A stretch of DNA of 64,000 nt from Solimonas aquatica (GTDB lineage: Bacteria; Pseudomonadota; Gammaproteobacteria; Nevskiales; Nevskiaceae), in NCBI RefSeq assembly GCF_900111015.1, contig NZ_FOFS01000001.1, forward strand, positions 186,001 through 250,000. The letters run 5' to 3'. Of the stretch, positions 17,580 to 26,393 are shown piece after piece (the stretch's first letter is position 1; every line of letters starts with the position of its first letter). The notes below the pieces were generated by a model. That model was not told the origin of the DNA and made no database searches. It saw nothing but the letters and a program-made list of their open reading frames with translations. A program made the position numbers and the translations under genes.

Positions 17580-19112
17580 TCAGATCGCCGGTTTCTGGTA
17601 ACCGCCGGTGCCGGCTTCGACGAAGGCGGCGGCGGCCAGCGCCAGGTCTTCGCGAAAGGGCTTGGCAATCAGCTGCACGCCAATCGGCAGACCTTCGGGC
17701 GAGCTGCCGGCGCGCACCACCACGCCGGGCCAGCCGGTGTTGTTGTAGGTGGTGGTGTAGCCGAAGTTGTCGGGCTGCGGCGGCAGCGCCTTGGGATTGT
17801 CCGGCCAGGGCTGTGCGGGTTCGCCGTTGACAGGGCAGATGATCAGATCGTAGTTCTTGAACCAGCCGAGGAACTTCGCACGGTTGGCGTCCATGGCCTC
17901 GGCCAGGCGCGTGAACTCGGCGGCGTCGGCGCGCGGCGTGTCGAGCAGGCTGATCACCGGCGAGACTTCCTCGGTGCCGTACTTGCGCAGCATGCGTTTG
18001 ACCCAGGCGCGACCGTCGGCCGTGGACAGGGCATTGCGCAGCTCCTGCGATTCCCTGATCAGGGCCTTGGGGCAGTCTTCGGTGACGGTGGCGCCCAGGG
18101 ATTTGAACAGTTCCACGGTTTTCTTCACCGCCGCCTCGGTGGCCGGTGTCGGCGGTTTTGCGCTGCCATTGCCCACATACCAGGCCACTTTCAGCGCTTT
18201 GACATCGACCTTGGACGAAGGCGACCAGGGCATGGGCAGGATGGCGGCGTCCTGATAATCGGGGCCGGCGATGATCGGCAGGATCAGTTCCAGATCCTCG
18301 GTCCAGCGCGCCAGCGGACCCACCACCTGGAAGGCATCGAAGTAACCGCCGTAATCGACGATATGCCCGGTGCGCGGCACGCGGCCGGTGCTGGGCTTGA
18401 GGCCGGTGATGCCGCAGAAATGCGCGGGCCCGCGGATCGAGCCGCCGAAATCGGTGCCGATGTCGAAAGGCGTGCCGCCGGCGGCAATCATCGCCGCGCC
18501 GCCACCGGTGGAGCCGCCGGGCTGATAACCCAGCTTGTAGGGATTGTGGGTCTTGCCAAAGATCAGATTGGTGGTCATGCCGGACAGCGTCAGTTCCGGC
18601 GTATTGGTCTTGCCCATCACGATCACGCCGGCCTCGCGCAGCCGCGCCACCACGGTGGCATCGCTGGACGGCACATGGTTCTTGCGGCCCAGGGTGCCGC
18701 CGGTGCTGCGCACGCCTTCGGTGAGCAGCGAATCCTTGATGGTGCAGGGCACGCCGTGCAGCGCGCCGCGGGTCTTGCCGGCGGCGAGCATCTCGTCGGC
18801 GATCCGAGCTTCACTCAGCGCGCGCTCGGCGCAGAGCGTGACCACGGCATTGAGCTTCGGATTCACCGCCTCGATGCGCTGGAGGTAGAGCGTGGTGAGT
18901 TCCACGGCGGAGATTTTCTTGTCGCGGATCATCGCCGCCAGGCGTGTGGCCGAGGTGTAGAGCGGATCATCCGGAATCGCGGCCTTGGCTGCCGAAGCCT
19001 CGGCGCGCAGCGTGCCTGCAAGTGCCGCAGCGGCAGCGGCGGCGGCGCTCTGAATCAGAAACTGTCGGCGTGTGCTGCGATAGCCGCCGATGCCGGCTGT
19101 GATCTCGTTCAT
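17580..19112 (-). CDS. Tat-exported, FAAH-like amidase-signature hydrolase (amidase 5)
   Basis: About 510 residues with a twin-arginine signal (STRRQFLIQSAAAAAAAALA). Catalytic Lys lies in GVPCTIKDSLL, cis-Ser region in PGGSTGGGAA, and nucleophile in GTDFGGSIRGPAH, followed by GLKPSTGRVPRTGHI as in amidase 4. It is the first gene of an operon continuing with amidase 4, peroxiredoxin, cytochrome b561 and cytochrome c'. The ATG at 19112 has an AGGGGA 11 nt upstream; an in-frame GTG at 19121 is possible. Confidence 0.92.
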   Translation of the reverse strand: MNEITAGIGGYRSTRRQFLIQSAAAAAAAALAGTLRAEASAAKAAIPDDPLYTSATRLAAMIRDKKISAVELTTLYLQRIEAVNPKLNAVVTLCAERALSEARIADEMLAAGKTRGALHGVPCTIKDSLLTEGVRSTGGTLGRKNHVPSSDATVVARLREAGVIVMGKTNTPELTLSGMTTNLIFGKTHNPYKLGYQPGGSTGGGAAMIAAGGTPFDIGTDFGGSIRGPAHFCGITGLKPSTGRVPRTGHIVDYGGYFDAFQVVGPLARWTEDLELILPIIAGPDYQDAAILPMPWSPSSKVDVKALKVAWYVGNGSAKPPTPATEAAVKKTVELFKSLGATVTEDCPKALIRESQELRNALSTADGRAWVKRMLRKYGTEEVSPVISLLDTPRADAAEFTRLAEAMDANRAKFLGWFKNYDLIICPVNGEPAQPWPDNPKALPPQPDNFGYTTTYNNTGWPGVVVRAGSSPEGLPIGVQLIAKPFREDLALAAAAFVEAGTGGYQKPAI

Positions 19113-19318
19113 GCGATGCACCGTCCCCTGCCCATGCGCCGCGCGCGGCGGCTGTCCAGAGCTAAGACGGCGCGCGCGGGCGCGGCCCCACCTTCATGAC
19201 GCGAGTTTGCGTAAGTCCTGCTGCCGAGCCCCCGTCGGCGCGCATGCCGCGGGCAGAGCGTCATCTGCAGGCACGGGCAGGTCCTGGCGCTGAGCGGGAG
19301 GCGTGCCGGCGCTCTGGT

Positions 19319-20119
19319 TCACTCCAGCAGTTGATGGCGCAAACGTGCCAGCGCCTGCGCATCGAAGCCCACGGCTTCGCGCAGGTAGCGTTCGGTGTTG
19401 CCATGCTCTGCGCGCAGCGCATCGAGCGCGGCCTGCAGGTATTCCTCGTGCACGGTGGCCAGGGCCTGCAGGGACTGCAGGGCGTGCGCGGGCAGGGGTT
19501 CGCCGCGTGCGGCTTCGGCGCGGCGCTGCAGGGATTCGAAGCGGTAGTGACGGGCGCTGAGCAGATAGTCCGCAAACACCTGGTCTTCCTCGACGCCCAG
19601 GGCCAGCAGCAGCAGCGCGCAGACGAAACCGGTGCGGTCCTTGCCGGCCTCGCAGTGGATCAGCACCGGTCCGGCATCGTCCCGCGCCAGATGCCGCAGC
19701 ACCAGCCCCAGATGCGCGGCGAAGTCTTCCGGCATGCGCCGGTACAGCTCCAGCATCCAGGCCCGCGCCTGCTCGGGCTTGAAATCCGGATGCGCGATGG
19801 CCTGCACCCATTCGGAAGGATTGGCCTTGCGTGCGCCGGCCTCGGCCGGACGCGGCGGTGCGATCAGCAGCGGCTCGGCGCCCGCCGGCCAGCGGTTGGG
19901 TCGATGTCCGGCCTCGCGCCGGCCGCGCAGATCGCAGACCGCGCCAATGCCAAGCTCCGCCAGCACTGCCAGATCGCGTTCGTCGATCTCGGCCAGCACC
20001 TGGGAGCGATACACGCGGCCGCGACGCAGGCGCCGGCCCTCATGGCCGAGATGGCCGCCCAGATCGCGGAAGTTGGGGGCGCCGTTGAGCAGAGGGGCAT
20101 CCGATTCAAAAGGCGACAT
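19319..20119 (-). CDS. tyrosine-protein phosphatase, DSP/PTP loop type
   Basis: 266 residues. The phosphatase loop HCEAGKDRTGF matches H-C-x-x-G-x-x-R-T, with catalytic Cys and Arg. The N terminus (NFRDLGGHLGHEGRRLRRGRVYRS) is typical of bacterial tyrosine phosphatases related to Mycobacterium PtpB. Its start is 33 nt after the cobS stop, so it could be read with the B12 operon, though no link to cobalamin is known. About 200 bp between its stop and amidase 5 hold nothing I can name. Confidence 0.88.
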   Translation of the reverse strand: MSPFESDAPLLNGAPNFRDLGGHLGHEGRRLRRGRVYRSQVLAEIDERDLAVLAELGIGAVCDLRGRREAGHRPNRWPAGAEPLLIAPPRPAEAGARKANPSEWVQAIAHPDFKPEQARAWMLELYRRMPEDFAAHLGLVLRHLARDDAGPVLIHCEAGKDRTGFVCALLLLALGVEEDQVFADYLLSARHYRFESLQRRAEAARGEPLPAHALQSLQALATVHEEYLQAALDALRAEHGNTERYLREAVGFDAQALARLRHQLLE

Positions 20120-20152
20120 GGGGCGACGGGGCGGCAGAAAGAGGGTACGGCA

Positions 20153-20911
20153 TTATCCCTCAAGCCCGCGGCCGGCGGCCTCGTACCCGGCGAGGATCAG
20201 CAGCGCCAGGGTTTCGCTCAGCTCTAGCAGGGCGCCGGCGGTGTCGCCGGTGAAGCCGCCCAGGCGACGCAGCATCGCCATGCGCAGCAGCAGGAACAGC
20301 GCCGTCACGCCGAGCAGGACCAGCAGACCGCGCCGCCCGGCCAGGGCACAGGAGGCGGCGACCAGCAGGCAGACGAGCCGCGCCGCACGGCGCGGCAGCT
20401 GCGCGGCCAGCGTGCTGCCCAGCCCTGCCTCGCGCACATAGGCGGTGCTGAGGAACAGCGCCGGCATCGCGCCGCGCGCCAGATACGGTGCCAGCCACAG
20501 CAGAGTGCTGTGCGTGCGCAGCAGCGTCTGCAGCGCCGCGTACTTGAGCAGCAGCACCAGCACGATGGCGATCACGGCCATGGCCCCGGCGCGCGGGTCC
20601 TTCATGATCGCCAGGGTGCGCGCGCGATCCTGCCCGCCGCCCACCCAGGCATCGGCGCTGTCGGCCAGACCATCCAGGTGCAGGCCGCCGCTGGCCAGCA
20701 CCCAGACCGCCAGCAGCAGGGCGGCGAGCAGGTTCGCGGGTAGCGGCAGCAGACTCAGCGTCTGCAGCAGCGCGCCGAACAACAGACCGATCAGCGGATA
20801 CCAGAGCAGGGAGGCGCCCAGCGCCGGCGGTGACGGTGCTTCCCGCAGCGACAGCGGCAGGCGGCTGAGAAACTGCAGGGCGATGCAGAAAGGATGCGCG
20901 GGCAGGCTCAT
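20153..20911 (-). CDS. cobS: adenosylcobinamide-GDP ribazoletransferase (cobalamin synthase)
   Basis: 252 residues, an integral membrane protein of the usual size. The conserved acidic motif is visible in GGLHLDGLADSADAWVGGG, followed by ARTLAIMKDPRAGAMAVIA. It joins adenosylcobinamide-GDP to alpha-ribazole (phosphate), the final assembly step of the nucleotide loop. It is last of the cob genes, starting 7 nt after cobC ends. Confidence 0.95.
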   Translation of the reverse strand: MSLPAHPFCIALQFLSRLPLSLREAPSPPALGASLLWYPLIGLLFGALLQTLSLLPLPANLLAALLLAVWVLASGGLHLDGLADSADAWVGGGQDRARTLAIMKDPRAGAMAVIAIVLVLLLKYAALQTLLRTHSTLLWLAPYLARGAMPALFLSTAYVREAGLGSTLAAQLPRRAARLVCLLVAASCALAGRRGLLVLLGVTALFLLLRMAMLRRLGGFTGDTAGALLELSETLALLILAGYEAAGRGLEG

Positions 20912-20918
20912 CGCCCGC

Positions 20919-21455
20919 TCAGCATTCGATCAGGCGCAGGCTGGCCAGCGGCACTTCCATCTGCAGGCATTGGCCCAGCGGCAGGCCGCGCTGCTGCGCG
21001 AGCAGCACGCGCAAGGGGCCGCCGTGCGTGACGATCAGCAGGTTTTCCTCGCGCGCCTGGGTCAGCGCTTCCTCCCAGGCGGCGCTCACGCGTGCCTGCA
21101 GGGATTGCAGACGCTCGCCGCCGGGTGGCGGGTTGGCCAGCGGATCGCGCCAGAAGTCGCCCAGGCGCTGCGCATCGCGCGCCTGCAGCTCGGCGGCACT
21201 GCTGTTCTCCCATTCGCCGAAGTCCAGCTCGCACCAGCGCGCATCGAGTGCGCAGGCGATGCCGTGGTCGGCGGCATAAGCCTGCGCGAAGTGTGCGCAG
21301 CGCGACAGCGGCGAGCTGATCACGCGCTGCCAGCTGCTGCCAGCCAGCACCGCGCTCATCGCGCTGTGACCCTGCTCGCTGAGCAGCACATCGGTGCGCC
21401 CGCAGTAGCGTCCGGGCAGCAGCGTCTCGCCGTGTCGCAGCAGGCCGACGTGCAT
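20919..21455 (-). CDS. cobC: alpha-ribazole phosphatase, histidine phosphatase family
   Basis: 178 residues starting with the phosphohistidine motif in [19 protein letters not shown]; the second catalytic His is in LIVTHGGPLRV. It removes phosphate from alpha-ribazole 5'-phosphate or from adenosylcobalamin 5'-phosphate. The open frame extends upstream, but the ATG at 21455 fits the conserved start and shares one base with the cobT stop (TGATG). Confidence 0.92.
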   Translation of the reverse strand: MHVGLLRHGETLLPGRYCGRTDVLLSEQGHSAMSAVLAGSSWQRVISSPLSRCAHFAQAYAADHGIACALDARWCELDFGEWENSSAAELQARDAQRLGDFWRDPLANPPPGGERLQSLQARVSAAWEEALTQAREENLLIVTHGGPLRVLLAQQRGLPLGQCLQMEVPLASLRLIEC

Positions 21456-22513
21456 CAGTCGCGTCCGCTGACGCCGGCCTGCGCAAAGCTGGCCATGTTC
21501 GCGTGCAGGCGGCAGGCCAGACGCAGCAGCGGCAGGGCCAGCGCCGCGCCGCTGCCTTCGCCCAGACGCAGCTGCAGGTCCAGCAGGCCGCGCGCGCGCA
21601 GGGCCTCCAGCAGGCGCGCATGGCCGGCCTCGGCGCCGCAATGCGAGAACAGCAGCCAGTCGCGCACGCCGGGCTGGAGGCGGCAGGCGGCCAGCGCTGC
21701 GGCGCTGCAGATGAAGCCGTCCACCAGTACCGGCAAGCCCGCCTGCGCGGCGGCGATGTAGGCGCCGCACAGCGCCGCGATTTCAAAACCGCCGACCCGG
21801 GCCAGCGCCTCCAGCGGCGTGCCGCAGTGCGGGCGATGCCGGTCCAGGGCGTGGCCGATCACGCTGATCTTGTGCGCGAGGCCGGCATCGTCCAGGCCGG
21901 TGCCGCGACCGACGAGCGCTTGCGGCTCGGCGTCGAGCAGCAGGCAGGCCAGGGCGCTGGCGGAAGTGGTGTTGGCAATGCCCATCTCGCCGCCGATGAA
22001 CAGCTGCGCCTGCTGTGCCCGCGCGCGCTGCACGGCGGCGTGGCCGCTGCCCAGGGCGCTGGCCAGCTGCGCCGCGCTCATCGCCGCGTCCTGAGCGAAG
22101 TTGGCGGTGCCGGCGGCGATGCGTTCGCGGCGCACGCGCGCATGCGGCGCCGAGGGCAGCATCGTGCCCAGGTCGATCACTTCGAAATGCGCATCCAGCT
22201 CGGTGGCGAGCACGCTGATCGCCGCGCCGCCGCGCGCGAAGTTGTCCACCATCTGTGCGGTCACGGCTTGCGGAAAGGCCGAGACATTTTCCGCCGCCAC
22301 GCCGTGATCGGCGGCGAAGATGCTGATCTGCACCCGCTCCAGCGTCGGTCGCAGGCAATGCTGCATGGCCGCGAGTTCAATGACCAGATCTTCCAGCAGG
22401 CCCAGCGCGCCGGCGGGTTTGGTCAGCTGCGCCTGATGTGCGCGCGCCTGCTCGCGCAGTGCGGCGCTGGGCGCGGCAACCGCATGATGCAGCCAGCGCA
22501 GGGGGGCGTTCAT
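21455..22513 (-). CDS. cobT: nicotinate-nucleotide--dimethylbenzimidazole phosphoribosyltransferase
   Basis: 352 residues. Recognisable motifs are [14 protein letters not shown] near the N terminus, [32 protein letters not shown] and the catalytic Glu in [14 protein letters not shown]. The enzyme activates 5,6-dimethylbenzimidazole to alpha-ribazole phosphate. The ATG at 22513 overlaps the cobU stop by ATGA and fits the family N terminus better than the upstream start at 22561. Confidence 0.95.
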   Translation of the reverse strand: MNAPLRWLHHAVAAPSAALREQARAHQAQLTKPAGALGLLEDLVIELAAMQHCLRPTLERVQISIFAADHGVAAENVSAFPQAVTAQMVDNFARGGAAISVLATELDAHFEVIDLGTMLPSAPHARVRRERIAAGTANFAQDAAMSAAQLASALGSGHAAVQRARAQQAQLFIGGEMGIANTTSASALACLLLDAEPQALVGRGTGLDDAGLAHKISVIGHALDRHRPHCGTPLEALARVGGFEIAALCGAYIAAAQAGLPVLVDGFICSAAALAACRLQPGVRDWLLFSHCGAEAGHARLLEALRARGLLDLQLRLGEGSGAALALPLLRLACRLHANMASFAQAGVSGRD

Positions 22514-23034
22514 TGCGGGCCTGCTGCGGATTTGAGGGTCAGCGGCAATCCGGCCACACACAACAGGACTTCATCGCAGCGCCGCGCCAGCTGCTGATGC
22601 AGGCGGCCGGCTTCATCCACGAAGCGTCGCGTCAGCGCGCCCAGCGGCACCACACCCAGGCCGGTTTCATTGGCGACCAGAATGATGCGGCCCGGCAGTT
22701 GCGAGACGCTCTCGCCCAGCGCCGCGCATTCACGCGCCAGCGTCTGCTCGCTCTGCTGCAGCAGATTGCTCAGCCACAGCGTCAGACAGTCCACCAGCAG
22801 GCAGCGTTCGGGCGCGGCCAGCGCGCGCAGCGTTGCGCTCAGCTGGTGCGGACATTCCACGGTCTGCCAATGCGCGGGCCGGTCTTCGCGATGACGGGCG
22901 ATGCGCGCCGCCATCTCCGCATCGCCGGCGCCGGCGGTGGCGATGTACGTGACGGCCAGCGCGCTGTCGGCGGCCAGCTGCTGCGCCAGGCGCGTCTTGC
23001 CTGAACGCGCGCCGCCGAGAATCAAGGTCCTCAT
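22510..23034 (-). CDS. cobU: adenosylcobinamide kinase / adenosylcobinamide-phosphate guanylyltransferase
   Basis: 174 residues. The P-loop is [12 protein letters not shown], the guanylylation region is [14 protein letters not shown], and the family motif [18 protein letters not shown] is present. It phosphorylates adenosylcobinamide and transfers GMP to it. The ATG at 23034 gives the standard start ([13 protein letters not shown]) and overlaps the cobQ stop by ATGA. Confidence 0.95.
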   Translation of the reverse strand: MRTLILGGARSGKTRLAQQLAADSALAVTYIATAGAGDAEMAARIARHREDRPAHWQTVECPHQLSATLRALAAPERCLLVDCLTLWLSNLLQQSEQTLARECAALGESVSQLPGRIILVANETGLGVVPLGALTRRFVDEAGRLHQQLARRCDEVLLCVAGLPLTLKSAAGPQ

Positions 23035-24494
23035 GCCGGCAGCTCCAGCAGTGCGAAGATCGCGCGCAGATCCAGCTCGGCTTCCAGGCAATCGGCCAGA
23101 CGCGCCAGCGCCGCCTCGCGCAGCGCGCCGCGATCCAGGGCCTGCGGCCGCGCCAGTCCGGCCCAGCGCAGCAGCGCGGCGCAGGCCTGCGGATGATCGA
23201 ACAGGCCATGCAGATAAGTGCCGAGCACACGGCCGTCGGCGCTGATGGCGCCGTCCTCGCGTTCACCCAGTCGTATTGCCGGACGCGCCAGCGCCGGGCC
23301 GCGGCTCACGCCGGCGTGAATCTCGTAGCCCGTCACCGGCACGCCGCCCTCGAGCCGCAGCTCGCCCTGCACATTGCGCAGCTGCTTGTCGGCGGCGAGC
23401 GTGGTGTGCAGGTCCAGCCAGCCGAAGCCCTCGCTCGTGCCGGCGCTGCCTTCCAGGCCCAGGGGATCGGCGATCACGCGGCCCAGCATCTGCAGGCCGC
23501 CGCAGATGCCGAGCAGGCGGCCGCCATAGCGCAGATGGGTGTTGAGATAGTCCTCCCAGCCTTGCGCGCGCAGCCAAGCCAGATCGCTGCGCACGGCCTT
23601 GGAGCCCGGAAGAATCACCAGATCCGCCGCGGGTGGTTCCTCGCCGGGGCCGACGAAGCGCAGGCGCAGCTGCGGATGCTGGCGCAGGGCGTCGAAGTCG
23701 TTGTGATTGCTGATATGCGGCAGTGCCGGCAGCACCACGCGCAGCAGGGCCTGGGGCTTGGCGGGCTGCTCGCGGTCGATGGCGTCCTCGGCGTCCAGAT
23801 GCAGGCCGTGCAGATAAGGCAGCACCCCCAGCACCGGCTTGCCCGTGTGCTGCTGCAGCCACTGCAGACCGGATTCGAGCAGGCGGCGCTCGCCACGGAA
23901 GCGGTTGATGACAAAGCCGCGCACGCGCGCGCGTTCGCTGTCGCTGAGCAGGGCCAGGGTGCCGACCAGCTGCGCGAACACGCCGCCGCGACCGATATCG
24001 GCAATCAGCAGCACCGGACAGTCCACGGCCTCGGCAAAACCCATGTTGGCGATGTCGTGTTCACGCAGATTGATTTCCGCGGGCGAGCCGGCGCCTTCGA
24101 CAATCAGGGCGCGATAGCGGGCGGACAGCCGCGCATGCGATTCCAGCACCGCCGCGCGGGCGATGCGCTTGTATTGCTGATAGGCCAGCGCGTCCATATT
24201 GCCGAGCACGCGGCCCTGCACGATGACTTGCGCGCCGCAATCGCTGTGCGGCTTGAGCAGCACCGGATTCATGTCGGAGCTGGCTTCGATGCCGGCAGCC
24301 TGCGCCTGCAGCGCCTGCGCGCGGCCGATCTCGCCGCCGTCGGCGCTGACCGCGCTGTTGAGCGCCATGTTCTGCGGCTTGAAGGGTGCCACCGCAACAC
24401 CGCGCCGATGCAGCACACGACACAGGCCCGCCACCAGCGTGCTCTTGCCGGCGTCCGAGCTGGTGCCTTGAATCATCAGTGTGCGGCTGCGCAT
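23031..24494 (-). CDS. cobQ: cobyric acid synthase (glutamine-hydrolysing)
   Basis: 487 residues. The N-terminal ATPase part has [19 protein letters not shown] and [11 protein letters not shown]. The C-terminal class I amidotransferase has the nucleophile Cys in [12 protein letters not shown] and a His in GTYLHGLFD. It amidates four side chains of adenosylcobyrinic a,c-diamide. The start at 24494 overlaps cobB by 19 nt; an internal ATG at 24476 would give a TGATG junction, but the longer form matches the CbiP N-terminal spacing. Confidence 0.95.
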   Translation of the reverse strand: MRSRTLMIQGTSSDAGKSTLVAGLCRVLHRRGVAVAPFKPQNMALNSAVSADGGEIGRAQALQAQAAGIEASSDMNPVLLKPHSDCGAQVIVQGRVLGNMDALAYQQYKRIARAAVLESHARLSARYRALIVEGAGSPAEINLREHDIANMGFAEAVDCPVLLIADIGRGGVFAQLVGTLALLSDSERARVRGFVINRFRGERRLLESGLQWLQQHTGKPVLGVLPYLHGLHLDAEDAIDREQPAKPQALLRVVLPALPHISNHNDFDALRQHPQLRLRFVGPGEEPPAADLVILPGSKAVRSDLAWLRAQGWEDYLNTHLRYGGRLLGICGGLQMLGRVIADPLGLEGSAGTSEGFGWLDLHTTLAADKQLRNVQGELRLEGGVPVTGYEIHAGVSRGPALARPAIRLGEREDGAISADGRVLGTYLHGLFDHPQACAALLRWAGLARPQALDRGALREAALARLADCLEAELDLRAIFALLELPA

Positions 24495-25798
24495 GGTCTG
24501 AACAGGCTGGCAGCCGCCGGCGGGCAGGACGGCAGGTAGAAATGCAGATAGGAAGCGGTGAGGCCGCGCGTCTGAAACACCGCTTCACCCGGCTGGTTCT
24601 GCGCGGTGCGCGCCTGCCGCGCGGCCGGCTGCCTGGTCTGGAGTGTCGAGTAGTGAAAGCTGTGTCCGCGCAGCTCGCCGTCCGGTAGCGCCAGGCTCTG
24701 CAGTGACAGCGCCTGCAGTCGCGGCTGCATCAGCGCGCGGGCCGGCAGCAGGCCGGCCATGGGGTGCGCCTGATGGTCGGCGTCCACCAGTTGTTCGCAG
24801 AGCAGCATCATGCCGCCGCATTCGGCGAGCAGCGGCTTGCCGCGCGCATGGTGTTCGCGCAGCGCCGTCAGCAAGGCGGTGTTCCGCGCCAGGCGCGAGG
24901 CATGCAGTTCCGGATAGCCGCCGGGCAGATACAGGGCATCGACCTGCGGCAGACCGGCATCGTGCAGCGGCGAGAATTCGCTGAGCCTCGCGCCCATTGC
25001 CTGCAGCAGTTCGGGATTGGCGGGATAGACGAAGGCAAAGGCTTCATCGCGTGCGATGCCGATGCGCAGGTTTTCGAGCATCGCGTGCTGCGCCGGCGCG
25101 GCCGGCGCGGTGAAGTCCAGCAGCGGCAGGGTGTCGAAGGCGGGCAGCGCCTGCAGCGCGCGGGCCAGCGCGTCCAGGCGCCGATCCAGATCCGGCAGCT
25201 CGCGGGCCTGCACCAGGCCCAGATGCCGCTGCGGCAGGCTCAGCTCGGCCGCATGCGCCAGCCAGCCGCATAGCGGCAGATCGGCGGGCAGCGCGTCCTG
25301 CAGCAGCTGCGCGTGCGCGGCGCTGCCGACGCCATTGGCGAATACACCATGAAAGCGCAGGCCGGTGCGGAAGCTGCGCAGACCGTGGGCGAGGGCGGCG
25401 AAGGTCTGTGCCATGGCGCCGGCCTCGATCAAGGCCAGCACCGGCAGATCGAAGCACTGCGCCAGATCGGCGCTGGAAGGCTCGCCGTCGTACAGGCCCA
25501 TCACGCCTTCGACCAGAATCAGCTCGGCCTCGCGCGCGGCCTCGGCCAGCAGGTGCCGGCACTGCGCCTCGCCGCACATCCACAAATCCAGCTGGTGCAC
25601 CGGCGCGCCGCTGGCGGCTTCCAGCAGCATGGGATCGAGAAAATCCGCGCCGGTCTTGAACACGCGCACGCGCAGGCCCTGCTGTCGCGCCCGTCGCGCC
25701 AGGGCCGCGGTCAGCGTGGTCTTGCCCTGACCCGAGGCCGGCGCGCTGATCATCAGGGCGCGACAGCGGCTCACGGTGGCGGGCCTGCTTGCACGCAC
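24476..25798 (-). CDS. cobB: cobyrinate a,c-diamide synthase
   Basis: 440 residues, the CobB/CbiA family. The ATPase P-loop is [16 protein letters not shown], the substrate region is [13 protein letters not shown], and the C-terminal glutamine amidotransferase carries Cys in [13 protein letters not shown] and GHSFHYSTL. It amidates the a and c carboxylates of the corrin ring. No ring-building genes are seen in the window, so ring precursors come from elsewhere in the genome or from uptake. A start at the internal ATG (25753) is possible. Confidence 0.94.
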   Translation of the reverse strand: MRASRPATVSRCRALMISAPASGQGKTTLTAALARRARQQGLRVRVFKTGADFLDPMLLEAASGAPVHQLDLWMCGEAQCRHLLAEAAREAELILVEGVMGLYDGEPSSADLAQCFDLPVLALIEAGAMAQTFAALAHGLRSFRTGLRFHGVFANGVGSAAHAQLLQDALPADLPLCGWLAHAAELSLPQRHLGLVQARELPDLDRRLDALARALQALPAFDTLPLLDFTAPAAPAQHAMLENLRIGIARDEAFAFVYPANPELLQAMGARLSEFSPLHDAGLPQVDALYLPGGYPELHASRLARNTALLTALREHHARGKPLLAECGGMMLLCEQLVDADHQAHPMAGLLPARALMQPRLQALSLQSLALPDGELRGHSFHYSTLQTRQPAARQARTAQNQPGEAVFQTRGLTASYLHFYLPSCPPAAASLFRPCAAAH

Positions 25799-25802
25799 AT
25801 GC

Positions 25803-26378
25803 TCAGCGCTTCTGCACCCACGGCAGGCGCAGCGCCGGCAGATAGTGCGCGGCGACGCCGTGCAGCAGCGCGATCAGCGCCAGATAGCCGGCCGGCACGA
25901 TCTGGAAATTGGCGTAGTAGCGCGCGTAGTTGTCCAGATACTGCGCCCAGTTCGGCGCGCTGATGCGCCCGCCCAGCCAGTAGAAGCTGCTGTTGCTGAG
26001 CAGATAGGCGAAATTCACGGCGAGGCCGGCGCTGATCACCAGGCGCAGCAGATCGGCCGGTTCATGGTGGTAACCCCGCCGCAGCCACACGCCGCCGTAC
26101 CAGAGCGCCGCATGCGCCGGCACCAGGAAGGCATAGGCCGGGGTGATGCAGTAATCGCTGATGCCCAAGTGGCGGGTGACGATGAAGTCGATGGCCACCG
26201 CCTCCAGCATCAGCAGCGGGAAAGCCCAGCGACTGTGTCCGGCGCAGTAGAAACCAGCGGCGAAGAACACCGCCCAGGAGGCATCGGGCAGGGTGAAGAA
26301 ATGCGCAAAGCGCGTGCTGAGCATGAGCAGTGCCAGCAGCGCGAAAATCCACAGCGTCGTGCCGCGATTCAGGTTCAT
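25803..26378 (-). CDS. btuM: BtuM-like inner-membrane vitamin B12 transporter (ECF S-component fold)
   Basis: 191 residues with about six membrane helices. The segment DYCITPAYAFLVPAHAALW has a single Cys near residue 77. From memory, BtuM of Thiobacillus denitrificans is a solitary ECF-type B12 transporter of this size with a conserved Cys at about residue 80 that binds cobalt and removes cyanide. Position supports the call: 15 nt after btuB and 4 nt before cobB, under a cobalamin riboswitch, with no btuCD genes nearby. The ATG at 26378 has a GGAG 8 nt upstream. Family assignment rests on motif and context, not on a search. Confidence 0.68.
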   Translation of the reverse strand: MNLNRGTTLWIFALLALLMLSTRFAHFFTLPDASWAVFFAAGFYCAGHSRWAFPLLMLEAVAIDFIVTRHLGISDYCITPAYAFLVPAHAALWYGGVWLRRGYHHEPADLLRLVISAGLAVNFAYLLSNSSFYWLGGRISAPNWAQYLDNYARYYANFQIVPAGYLALIALLHGVAAHYLPALRLPWVQKR

Positions 26379-26393
26379 GGTCAAGGCTCCGGT

